This document shows, one piece after another, positions 37,369 to 45,205 of a stretch of 64,000 bases of DNA (the stretch's first letter is position 1; each line of letters starts with the position of its first letter). The notes beneath the pieces were generated by a model, which saw only the letters and a list, made by a program, of their open reading frames with translations, had not been told where the DNA came from and did not search any database. Made by a program: the position numbers and the translations under genes. The DNA is taken from contig NZ_AP021870.1 in assembly GCF_026001925.1 (NCBI RefSeq), positions 310,001 through 374,000 on the forward strand, read 5' to 3'. Origin of the DNA: Vibrio gangliei (GTDB lineage: Bacteria; Pseudomonadota; Gammaproteobacteria; Enterobacterales; Vibrionaceae).

Positions 37369-39759
37369 TTAAAAGATGACGTTTTCAAAAAAGTCTTGGC
37401 GTTGACATTGCAGCAATGCAGCACGTTTATGCGGAAAATCAAACTCGAATTGTTTTTTCATTCCAATCCGTTCAGTGATTTTGACAACTCGATGGTTTTT
37501 GGCATTGGGTTCACCGACAATACTGTTAGTTTTTGGTTCGACCAAAAAGCAGTAATGCAAGATAGATTTCCCCCAAGCATCAAAGAAGGTGCCGCCTCGG
37601 TAGTCTAAATTTCCGACTAAAATATGTATCCCTCGGTCATGATCTTGGCATGCGTAATGAGGGCCTAAACGATCTTCTGCTGACCAATACACTTCAAAAT
37701 ATCCAAAGGCGACGCCATCAAACTCTCCGATAATGGCAAACTGATGTGGATCCTGTTCTAATTTTTGCAAGTATTGAGAATGCATTTCTAAGCTGCCTTC
37801 TAGCTCCCAAATTGGCGATGTTAATGGGTGATTATGCCACTGGTGAAAAATGTCTAGATCACGGCTAATGTCGATCATGCGAAATGACACGGTGCGTTTT
37901 AGGTGGTAACAATAACGTTGAAAGACGGTACCCACGGGTTTGGGCGGACGGGTGGGGTGCGAAATGCCGTTGGTCGCTGTGTGTCTTTGTTCCGATTCAG
38001 TGATTTTTGCCGTTTGGTGCCAAATGGGTGCCACTTGAAGAAAGGTGTTATGTAATAGCTTTCCATCCGTTAAGTGAGGGAGTACAAAGTCAGGCCAATG
38101 GCCGCAATGTAGCTCGGTTTTATTACTGGTATAAAATGCGTGTTCAGCGGCGCTCCACCACAACATCGGCTCTGCTAACTCAGTATCAATATAGATGGAA
38201 TCTTGAGATAAGATTAAATCGAATTCCCCTTGTAATAACCCCAATTCATACATTGCGAAGCGTTGATGAGAATGATCTTTTTCTGATAGACCTTGTAACG
38301 ATTCTATACAAATGCTGCGAGATTGCTGGTCACTTGAAGGTAGAGGCTTATATAGTCTAGCCTTTGGTTGAGAGTGATAAAATGGGTTGTCAATTTCGCA
38401 ATAAATCTGACTAGGATCCGGTAAGGTTGCTTCGTTCAAGTCAGATAAGAAACAGAAGAAATTACGCTTCCACCTCAAGGTTGTTGAGTGGAGCAAATAA
38501 TCATAGAAGGCTGAGTCTTTCGGTCGTGCTTGACGCCATTGAGAAAAGGCATGTTGGCAAACCGACCATAGCTTATATTCCTCTATTTGAGTATCTGCAC
38601 AGATGGCAGCGATGGTATTGAGTAATGTGTTTCCAACCAAATAATAAGAAAGGTAAGGGTCGACTTTATCTTGTGATACAAAATACTCAGGATCTTGTTT
38701 ATCAAAAAGATCGGAAAATTGCTTGAGAGCAACATCCGTTAAGCCGATACCTTGGCAATCTCGATATTTCATACCTATTGGTCGATTATTTTCAATATCT
38801 AATAAGATGTTTTGTTGGTGCGCTAAAAAAATGATTCCGTAGTCACTGCGGGCAATACACAGTGGCTGAATAACATTCTCCATAAATTGGTTTAACCACT
38901 GGCGTGCTGCCATCTCTAATGTCTGCTGACTTTCTTGCGCGTAGTTTTTTATCCATTCTCCTACTTGGCTTCTACCATTGATATTTTGATTTGCCGTGGC
39001 AAGAAGGTGAATATTGGGTTGGTCGATGAGGGACGCTTGATTACGGTAAAAAATATTTTCTCGTAAGCAAACTAGAGGTAAATCTAGGCACTGACCGTTT
39101 ACATCTTTTATCGAAGCCCAAATTGGCTCTTGGATAAATTCAGTTTGGGGCATTCTTTGCTGCATTTCTTGACCCGCAGCGGTCTGTAATATCTGGCTGA
39201 ACTGAACACCTCGTTTAGCCTCTTTTTCACTGAGTAGACGCAAAGAATTGGTTAACTTAACGGGCAGTGATACTTTCAGCATCCATGCTAGTTTAGGGTG
39301 ATAAATTGCTCTTGTGGATGAGGTTGCTGTCCAGCCGTGTGTACTCAATTGGCAATCGACAACATATTCATATAAACCATGATTGTTGATGTTTTTTCGC
39401 CATTCTTTGGCTTGTAATGGATGCATGGGAAGTGCTAACCAACCTTGTTGAATCAACGTTGGTATATGATCAGTGTTTTTTCCATCTAAAGATAAATTGT
39501 GTTGCAACAGTGCTTTAAAAGTTTCAAGCAGTTGCGGTATTTCTGTTTGAGAGGCGATGTAATTAGGGTGGATTGCAAACCATTCAATAGAAAAACTTTG
39601 CGCGTATTCAGGAAGGTAAGCATATTGCTGATCTTCGGTTAAAGGCTCACAACTTTTTGGCGCAGGGTGCATGCTATGTCCACCGATTAAAGATTGCTCC
39701 GACTGGATAAAACTATCGGTGGAAAGATCGTGTTGAGAACGTTTCGTTAGTGCTAACAA
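37369..39759 (-). CDS. iucB: Fused aerobactin genes: C-terminal three quarters of IucA joined to IucB acetyltransferase
   Basis: This is one uninterrupted frame of 796 codons. Residues about 1-460 are the bulk of an IucA-type NIS synthetase ('GGHSMHPAPKSCEP', 'SSTRAIYHPKLAWMLKVSL', 'LTNSLRLLSEKEAKRG', 'FLAHQQNILLDI', 'KYRDCQGIG', 'DPSQIYCEIDNPF'). Residues about 480-796 match IucB, the N6-hydroxylysine acetyltransferase ('RTVSFRMIDISRDLDIFHQW', 'FGYFEVYWSAEDRLGPHY', 'DRGIHILVG', 'FDFPHKRAA'). The IucA part lacks its N-terminus, which is encoded in another frame just upstream. A TTG at 39759 overlapping that upstream stop is the only plausible restart and has no ribosome site. In E. coli iucA and iucB are separate genes. 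Confidence 0.85.
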   Translation of the reverse strand: MLALTKRSQHDLSTDSFIQSEQSLIGGHSMHPAPKSCEPLTEDQQYAYLPEYAQSFSIEWFAIHPNYIASQTEIPQLLETFKALLQHNLSLDGKNTDHIPTLIQQGWLALPMHPLQAKEWRKNINNHGLYEYVVDCQLSTHGWTATSSTRAIYHPKLAWMLKVSLPVKLTNSLRLLSEKEAKRGVQFSQILQTAAGQEMQQRMPQTEFIQEPIWASIKDVNGQCLDLPLVCLRENIFYRNQASLIDQPNIHLLATANQNINGRSQVGEWIKNYAQESQQTLEMAARQWLNQFMENVIQPLCIARSDYGIIFLAHQQNILLDIENNRPIGMKYRDCQGIGLTDVALKQFSDLFDKQDPEYFVSQDKVDPYLSYYLVGNTLLNTIAAICADTQIEEYKLWSVCQHAFSQWRQARPKDSAFYDYLLHSTTLRWKRNFFCFLSDLNEATLPDPSQIYCEIDNPFYHSQPKARLYKPLPSSDQQSRSICIESLQGLSEKDHSHQRFAMYELGLLQGEFDLILSQDSIYIDTELAEPMLWWSAAEHAFYTSNKTELHCGHWPDFVLPHLTDGKLLHNTFLQVAPIWHQTAKITESEQRHTATNGISHPTRPPKPVGTVFQRYCYHLKRTVSFRMIDISRDLDIFHQWHNHPLTSPIWELEGSLEMHSQYLQKLEQDPHQFAIIGEFDGVAFGYFEVYWSAEDRLGPHYACQDHDRGIHILVGNLDYRGGTFFDAWGKSILHYCFLVEPKTNSIVGEPNAKNHRVVKITERIGMKKQFEFDFPHKRAALLQCQRQDFFENVIF

Positions 39760-40157
39760 GGCCGATCGATATAACGTGTTGACTCTCCAACACGGTTAAA
39801 GAAACGATCAAGTGTTTGCGTCTCTACGTACCGGTAGTAATGAGAAACCAATAACGATACTGCCTGTGAAAAATCAATTTTATTCTCATTAATGATATTC
39901 AAACCAACCTGGCGTTCGTCATCAAGTTCTGAACTATGAATTAAGTAGATATGGCCTTGATAACGATGACGGCCGAGCGCTGATGCATAGCTCAGTGGTA
40001 AGACTAATTGCTGTTCACCAAGTGGAATATAAAGGTGGTGCTGAGCGACGCGACATTCTGGTGTTTCCATCGAAAAACTGTTGAAAAAGCTTTGTATCGC
40101 TAAATTCGAGCTGTGTTGTACTGCGCTATCTGGAATAGCTGATGGGTCGATAGACAT
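39753..40157 (-). pseudogene. iucA: N-terminal part of IucA (NIS synthetase), cut off by a frameshift
   Basis: 134 codons starting at an ATG with AAGGA 7 bases upstream. The product matches the start of IucA: 'QSFFNSFSMETPEC', 'YIPLGEQQLVLPLSYASALG', 'HRYQGHIYLI' and 'FFNRVGES'. It then stops at TAG (39755-39753). The following IucA sequence continues without loss in the -1 frame. By my recollection of E. coli IucA, the spacing between 'RV' and 'GHA' is the same if the two frames are joined, so one base appears to be missing near 39758. IucA would join N6-acetyl-N6-hydroxylysine to citrate. Loss of function, a sequencing error or translational coupling are all possible. Confidence 0.8.
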
Positions 40158-40203
40158 ATTTTTTCCTTTATATGAAGCAGTGGCGGTCCATGAACTGGCC
40201 GGG

Positions 40204-41379
40204 TTAGTTTGCCGTTGAGATTTGGGTGAGGTGTTGGCGTTTGAGCAACACCGCACTTAAAAATAATATTGAGATAAACATGATCAGTAGAAACTCGGCA
40301 TTAATGCTTAGGTAGACTGCCAATGATGCCAATGCTGTTCCCATCAGGTGACCGCTAGAATGAGATTGCGCTAAGAGGCCACTGAGTTGACTGGTGTGTA
40401 AATGGTTTTGATTAAGAGATAAAAGTTGCTTGGAATACCAGGCTGGCAAATTGGACAGCGCAACAGTCAGTGCTGTGCTAAATAGGATTAGCGTTATCAA
40501 GCTATGTTCAAAGGCGGCGAGAATGTAACCACAAAAAGCAAGAGGCCAGCTGATAAAGTGCCAAATCAATACTGGTTTAGCTAATAGTTTAGGCGTGATC
40601 CACAGTTGGTTTATGCCCATCAAGCTGCTGATTGCCAGCATAATTCCCGCAAGGTAGTTGGAGGTTTGTTCGGAGTTGAATCCTAACTGACTTAAATAAG
40701 GTACCAGCATTAATTGGTATATCGCGACCAACATGGTGGTTAAACCTGCGGTCAAAAAGGTTAATTTATATCGCTGAACGAGCGTTAGTGCAGAAACTGC
40801 TTTGGCCTCCGTGGGGATGACATTCAGGCTTAATGGGTGTCTAACTAACCATTTTATGAGCAATAAACTTACGCTGATAGGAAGCAGTGTGAGTAAAAGA
40901 ATGGTTGATAACCCTAATGGTAAAAAAACAAAAGTCGGGCCGACTAATCGTCCTAGGGTCGCTGCACCGCTGAGTTTTGAAATGTTATTTAACTCAGCAG
41001 GGTGCTTGTGAGTCAGATAAGTTTGTCCTATTGGCATGAATGCGCTGCTGAATAAGCCAAGGCCAAATCGACTTAATGCGGCTAACCAAAGTTGCGGGCT
41101 CGATAAATGAAATAGAGCGGCAACGAACAGAAGATGACACGTAATATATCCAATGCCTGCGATCCAGTAGGCTTGCGTCAAACTCATCCGGCTAAGGTAC
41201 TTTCCCCATAGCCCTGAACCAATCCAATAACTGATTAAATTGACATTAATCGCCATTGCGATCAGTCCTAATTGATGGCTTTGTGCATCGACGTTAAAAA
41301 GCACAGCGATTTGAGGAAGGAGTGCGATCAGTAATGTCTGATTAATTCCTAAAGTGAATAGTGATCCAAATAACCACAT
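40204..41379 (-). CDS. MFS transporter in the aerobactin locus, probable aerobactin exporter
   Basis: About 391 residues with 12 hydrophobic helices in two halves. It is the first gene of the leftward aerobactin unit and lies 46 bp before iucA. Its place suggests export of aerobactin to the periplasm or outside, as proposed for MFS genes found in siderophore loci. The MFS motif A region is degenerate. The ATG at 41379 is preferred to a TTG at 41394. The Fur-box match at 41403-41421 would cover its promoter. Confidence 0.78.
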   Translation of the reverse strand: MWLFGSLFTLGINQTLLIALLPQIAVLFNVDAQSHQLGLIAMAINVNLISYWIGSGLWGKYLSRMSLTQAYWIAGIGYITCHLLFVAALFHLSSPQLWLAALSRFGLGLFSSAFMPIGQTYLTHKHPAELNNISKLSGAATLGRLVGPTFVFLPLGLSTILLLTLLPISVSLLLIKWLVRHPLSLNVIPTEAKAVSALTLVQRYKLTFLTAGLTTMLVAIYQLMLVPYLSQLGFNSEQTSNYLAGIMLAISSLMGINQLWITPKLLAKPVLIWHFISWPLAFCGYILAAFEHSLITLILFSTALTVALSNLPAWYSKQLLSLNQNHLHTSQLSGLLAQSHSSGHLMGTALASLAVYLSINAEFLLIMFISILFLSAVLLKRQHLTQISTAN

Positions 41380-41402
41380 AAAATATAAACCCAAACGATA
41401 AT

Positions 41403-41421
41403 GCTAATAATTATCATTATG
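41403..41421. promoter_or_regulatory. Fur box in the divergent aerobactin promoter region
   Basis: GCTAATAATTATCATTATG matches the classic 19-bp Fur consensus at 15 positions and is embedded in further NATWAT-like hexamers (41397-41430). It lies between the leftward MFS-iucABD unit and rightward iucC, so Fur-Fe could repress both. Confidence 0.85.
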
Positions 41422-41549
41422 ATTATTGATATTTGCTGTCGATGTCAATACATTAAAGGGGATTTTTGGTGATTATTTCGTGCCACACAAATGGGTTATC
41501 GAATAAATATCAATGGCTTATTTGTGGTTATTGGGCAGTAGGAGGCGGC

Positions 41550-43298
41550 GTGTCGTATACATTTTGGGAACAAGCAAACCGTAATTTGATAGGTAAAACA
41601 TTAAGTGAAATTCATTTTGAGCAGTTAGTCGAATATGGCTCATTGAGTGCTCAAACACCGAATACTCATACATCGAACAAGCAAATTTATGTACTTGACT
41701 GCGGGGCGCAACAATGGCGATTTGAAGCACAAAAAACAGTATGGAGGATGCTCAACATTGATAATGATTCAATTCAATCAAGCCATGGTGAGATGACTTT
41801 ATTAAACGATTTGCTGATTGATTTACAACCGGTACTCAATATTTCGGATATGAATTTAGCCGGCTTTTTAGAAGAGGTTCAACAGACCCTAATCAGTGAG
41901 TTGCGTAGCTTGGAAGTTCAACAAGGATTGACCGCTTTTGATATTGTTCAATGTGATGAAATCACGAGACAAAAATATTTAAATGCACATCCTAAATTAA
42001 TCGCCAATAAAGGACGTTTAGGGTGGGGAGAGCATGATCTTGAGCGCTATTCTCCAGAGTCAGCTCAAGCATTTACACTGCATTTCTTGGCGGTAGATAA
42101 ATCGATTTCTGTGTCTGGATTTAAGGCTGGTTTAAATATTGAGGATTTGTTTGCCTCTTTTGTCAGCGAGTCTGAATGGCATTCATTACTCAATAAATTA
42201 CCGTCAGGTGGGTTAGAGCAGTTTGATATTATTCTTGTGCATCCCTGGCAGTTACAACGTTACCTTAAAAGCCAATTTTTACAGTATTTCGTTGAAAGTA
42301 AATTGATCGAGCTCGGTACAACGACAGTGAAGTGGTTGCCTCAGCAATCGATCAGAACACTGACGGCAGAAATACCGAGTGTGAAAGTGGATGTCAAAAC
42401 GGCATTAACGATCTTAAATACCTCTTGTTATCGCGGTATCCCTGGTAAGTATATTGCTCATGGCGCACGCATTTCAGCCTGGCTGGCGGATATTACAAAA
42501 CAAGATGCGGTTTTAAATAAGCTCGGCCTTCGAGTTCAACAAGAAATTGGTGGTGTGTATTGTCCTCACCCTTATCAAGCTAAAATCGACGGGCCATATC
42601 GTTACCAAGAAATGCTGGGTTGTATTTGGCGAGAACGTGCCGAGAGCCTACTTAGCGAGCACCAAAGACCGCTTTCAATGGCAACGCTAATGCAACAAGA
42701 TTTAAGCGGTATGCCGTGTATTGAAGCGTTAATTCATTTATCTAACAGAACGGCGCAAGAGTGGTTGAAAGCCATGTTTACCCATGTCGTCGTGCCTATT
42801 TATCACTTAATGGTTAAGTATGGCGTGGGAATTGTCGCGCATGGACAAAACGTCACTTTGATTTTAGAAAACCATTTCCCAGTTGGCTGCTTGATTAAAG
42901 ACTTTCATGGCGACTTACGACTTATCGATCAAGATTTTCCCGAGCTTTCGACACTAGATCAAGATATTCAAGTCAACCTTGTACGCTTGCCAGCTCATTA
43001 TCTTATCCATGATTTACTTACAGGGCACTTTGTCACGGTTCTGCGTTTTGTTTCTCCCATGCTTGAAAAGAGTGGCGTAAGCGAGCAAGAATTTTATCAA
43101 CTACTAACAAGGACTTTGCAAGCCTACCAAGCTGAACACCCTGAATTGAACGAACGTTTTAAGGCTTTAGATCTATTGACAACCAACATCGATAAGATCT
43201 GCCTTAATAAAGTGCGTTTTAAAATTGGTTTAGGGGATAGTAGTGAAAGACCATTGCCAGAATTAGCCGATCCTATCGCCAACCCTCTGCTTATTTAA
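41550..43298 (+). CDS. iucC: Aerobactin synthase (NIS synthetase)
   Basis: A 582-residue type C NIS synthetase that attaches the second N6-acetyl-N6-hydroxylysine to citryl-hydroxamate to complete aerobactin. It aligns with E. coli IucC throughout: 'KTLSEIHFEQL', 'NKGRLGWGEHDLERYSPE', 'VHPWQLQRYL', 'QQSIRTLT', 'LNTSCYRGIPGKYIAHG', 'PYRYQEMLGCIWRER', 'YGVGIVAHGQNVTLILE', 'KDFHGDLRLI' and 'LTGHFVTVLRF'. The start is a GTG preceded by AGGAGG. The in-frame start at 41466 would add 28 residues without homology. It is intact and divergent from the other iuc genes. Confidence 0.94.
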   Translation: MSYTFWEQANRNLIGKTLSEIHFEQLVEYGSLSAQTPNTHTSNKQIYVLDCGAQQWRFEAQKTVWRMLNIDNDSIQSSHGEMTLLNDLLIDLQPVLNISDMNLAGFLEEVQQTLISELRSLEVQQGLTAFDIVQCDEITRQKYLNAHPKLIANKGRLGWGEHDLERYSPESAQAFTLHFLAVDKSISVSGFKAGLNIEDLFASFVSESEWHSLLNKLPSGGLEQFDIILVHPWQLQRYLKSQFLQYFVESKLIELGTTTVKWLPQQSIRTLTAEIPSVKVDVKTALTILNTSCYRGIPGKYIAHGARISAWLADITKQDAVLNKLGLRVQQEIGGVYCPHPYQAKIDGPYRYQEMLGCIWRERAESLLSEHQRPLSMATLMQQDLSGMPCIEALIHLSNRTAQEWLKAMFTHVVVPIYHLMVKYGVGIVAHGQNVTLILENHFPVGCLIKDFHGDLRLIDQDFPELSTLDQDIQVNLVRLPAHYLIHDLLTGHFVTVLRFVSPMLEKSGVSEQEFYQLLTRTLQAYQAEHPELNERFKALDLLTTNIDKICLNKVRFKIGLGDSSERPLPELADPIANPLLI

Positions 43299-43402
43299 CC
43301 CTGATTATTATGGATATTTATCAAAGATGATAGGACATGATCTAGAAAAACATCAAAAAAGTGCTATTGAAATGTATATAAATCAAAAATGGTATTGATA
43401 CA

Positions 43403-43421
43403 GTTTATGATAATCATTACT
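43403..43421 (+). promoter_or_regulatory. Fur box before the aerobactin ABC transporter genes
   Basis: GTTTATGATAATCATTACT matches the 19-bp Fur consensus at 15 positions, with the central TGATAATCATTA intact. It lies 38 bp before the ATPase start, overlapping the expected promoter. Confidence 0.85.
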
Positions 43422-43458
43422 ATTTGCGAAGTTTGATTTACTTAGTGAGCTTAAGGAT

Positions 43459-44226
43459 ATGTTTCGATTACAAGATGTTACGTTTGAGACTCAAAATAAA
43501 ACTATTTTAAGTCCAACGTCTTTAAGCTTTGAGAAGGGTAAAGTAACGAGTTTACTTGGACACAATGGTAGTGGGAAATCGACATTAATAAAAATGTTGG
43601 CAAGGCAGCAAGCCGCAACGCAAGGTGAAATTGAGCTAGATGAAAAAAATATTCATCTTTTAACCGCAAAAGAGTTTGCTTTAAAAGTCGCCTATTTACC
43701 GCAACACCCGCCATTGACCGATGGGGTCAAAGTTCGTGAGTTAGTGCGCTTTGGTCGTTATCCATGGAAAGGCTTATTCGGCCGATATAGCTCAAAAGAT
43801 GAAGAATATATCGACGAGGCCATTGAACAAGTAGGGTTAGCCCATATGCAAGACCGCTTTGTGGCTACGCTTTCTGGTGGTGAAAGACAACGTGCTTGGA
43901 TGGCGATGTTACTTGCACAAAAAAGCGAATGTATTTTATTGGATGAGCCTACATCCGCATTAGATGTAGCTCATCAATATGAATTATTGGCTTTGGTACG
44001 TGAGTTAAACCAAGCGTTAGGGTTAACCGTGATCATGGTGTTACATGATATCAATATGGCGGCAAGGTTTAGTGATCAGATGGTGGCGTTACATTCTGGA
44101 AAAGTCTTAGCTAGTGGCACACCTGAGGAGCTAATGCAGCAAGATGTACTGCATCAAATCTACGGGATACCGCTTGATTTATTTGTTCACCCTGAAACTG
44201 GTCATGCGATCAGCTATATCCGTTAG
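43459..44226 (+). CDS. Ferric-aerobactin ABC transporter ATPase (FhuC/VatC-like)
   Basis: A 255-residue ATPase with Walker A 'GHNGSGKST' (about 34-42), Q-loop 'YLPQHPP', signature 'LSGGERQR', Walker B 'CILLDEPTSALD' and H-loop 'VLHDIN'. It is closest in type to FhuC. It begins the transporter group (ATPase, binding protein, double permease, receptor), the order described for the Vibrio aerobactin transporters vatCDB/matCDB. The upstream Fur box implies iron control. Confidence 0.9.
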   Translation: MFRLQDVTFETQNKTILSPTSLSFEKGKVTSLLGHNGSGKSTLIKMLARQQAATQGEIELDEKNIHLLTAKEFALKVAYLPQHPPLTDGVKVRELVRFGRYPWKGLFGRYSSKDEEYIDEAIEQVGLAHMQDRFVATLSGGERQRAWMAMLLAQKSECILLDEPTSALDVAHQYELLALVRELNQALGLTVIMVLHDINMAARFSDQMVALHSGKVLASGTPEELMQQDVLHQIYGIPLDLFVHPETGHAISYIR

Positions 44227-44266
44227 TGGCGTCTTCATATATTGATGTATTTAAAAGGAAGTTTGT

Positions 44267-45205
44267 ATGAAAAGCTGGCTAGTCTCATTGTTAATCTTGT
44301 GGACATCGTATAATGCTCACGCTGAAAGCTTTAAACATGAGATGGGGGAAGTGACCTTTGATTCTGTTCCTCAAAAAATAGTGGCATTGGATTGGGTCTC
44401 GACCGAACATTTGCTCGCACTTGGTGTAACACCAACAGGCATCGCAGATGTTAAAGGGTATCAAGCTTGGGTTGTCTCGCCACCATTGCCTGAAAGTGTT
44501 ATCAGCATCGGCTCAAGAAGAGAGCCGAACCTCGAGCTTCTCGCGCAAATGAAGCCAGATCTCATTTTAATGAGTGATGCAATGAGCCCTGCTTATCAAA
44601 AGTTAAATGCGATTGCACCCACCATGGTGCTAAGTATTTATACTGATTCGCATCAACCGATAGAAAATGCTAAATCTCAAGTTCGTACTCTCGGCAAAGT
44701 GTTACATCGTAGTGAGCAAGCCGAGCAAGTTATCAGGGATTTTGATGACAACATCCAAAGCAATAAATTCAAGATAGAGCAATTCGAAAAAGCCTCTCAA
44801 ACAACGATTCCATCTTTGTTATTAATCCGTTTTCTTGGTGAACAGCACCTACGTATTCATGGTAAGACTTCTTTGTCAGGTGAAACAATTGAATTAATGG
44901 GGTTAACCAATGCTTGGCAACAACAAGGCAATAGCTGGGGGTTTAGTTCCGCAACAATTCAACAATTAGCACCACTTCAAGATTCCAACGTTTTTTATTA
45001 TGGGCCATTAACCGATGATGAAAGAAAATCGCTGACGAGTAACCCTATTTGGAAAGTTATGAAGTTTGTACGTGAACAACGTGCTTATGAGCTGCCACCA
45101 GTATGGACATTTGGTGGCTTGTTAGCTGCGCGAAAATTCAGTGATGAAGTTACCCGAATCTTAACGCAAACCAATTCGATAGAAGCACAGGTGAAGGCGA
45201 AATAG
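44267..45205 (+). CDS. Periplasmic ferric-aerobactin binding protein (FhuD/VatD-like)
   Basis: A 312-residue binding protein with a signal peptide of about 19 residues (ending 'NAHAES'). The class III binding-protein fold shows 'KIVALDWVSTEHLLALGVTP', 'ELLAQMKPDLILMSD' and 'LNAIAPTMVLSIY'. There is no lipobox Cys. FhuD-type specificity for hydroxamate siderophores is expected. The stop (TAG) abuts the ATG of the permease gene, so translation is coupled. Confidence 0.88.
   Translation: MKSWLVSLLILWTSYNAHAESFKHEMGEVTFDSVPQKIVALDWVSTEHLLALGVTPTGIADVKGYQAWVVSPPLPESVISIGSRREPNLELLAQMKPDLILMSDAMSPAYQKLNAIAPTMVLSIYTDSHQPIENAKSQVRTLGKVLHRSEQAEQVIRDFDDNIQSNKFKIEQFEKASQTTIPSLLLIRFLGEQHLRIHGKTSLSGETIELMGLTNAWQQQGNSWGFSSATIQQLAPLQDSNVFYYGPLTDDERKSLTSNPIWKVMKFVREQRAYELPPVWTFGGLLAARKFSDEVTRILTQTNSIEAQVKAK

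Noticed and set aside
39750..39775. Programmed -1 frameshift site in iucA
   Set aside because: No X-XXY-YYZ heptamer precedes the stop and no stimulatory stem was seen downstream, so a mutation or read error is more likely.
41466..41549. 28-residue N-terminal extension of IucC
   Set aside because: It has no homology to IucC; a GTG with a perfect AGGAGG site at 41550 gives the family N-terminus.
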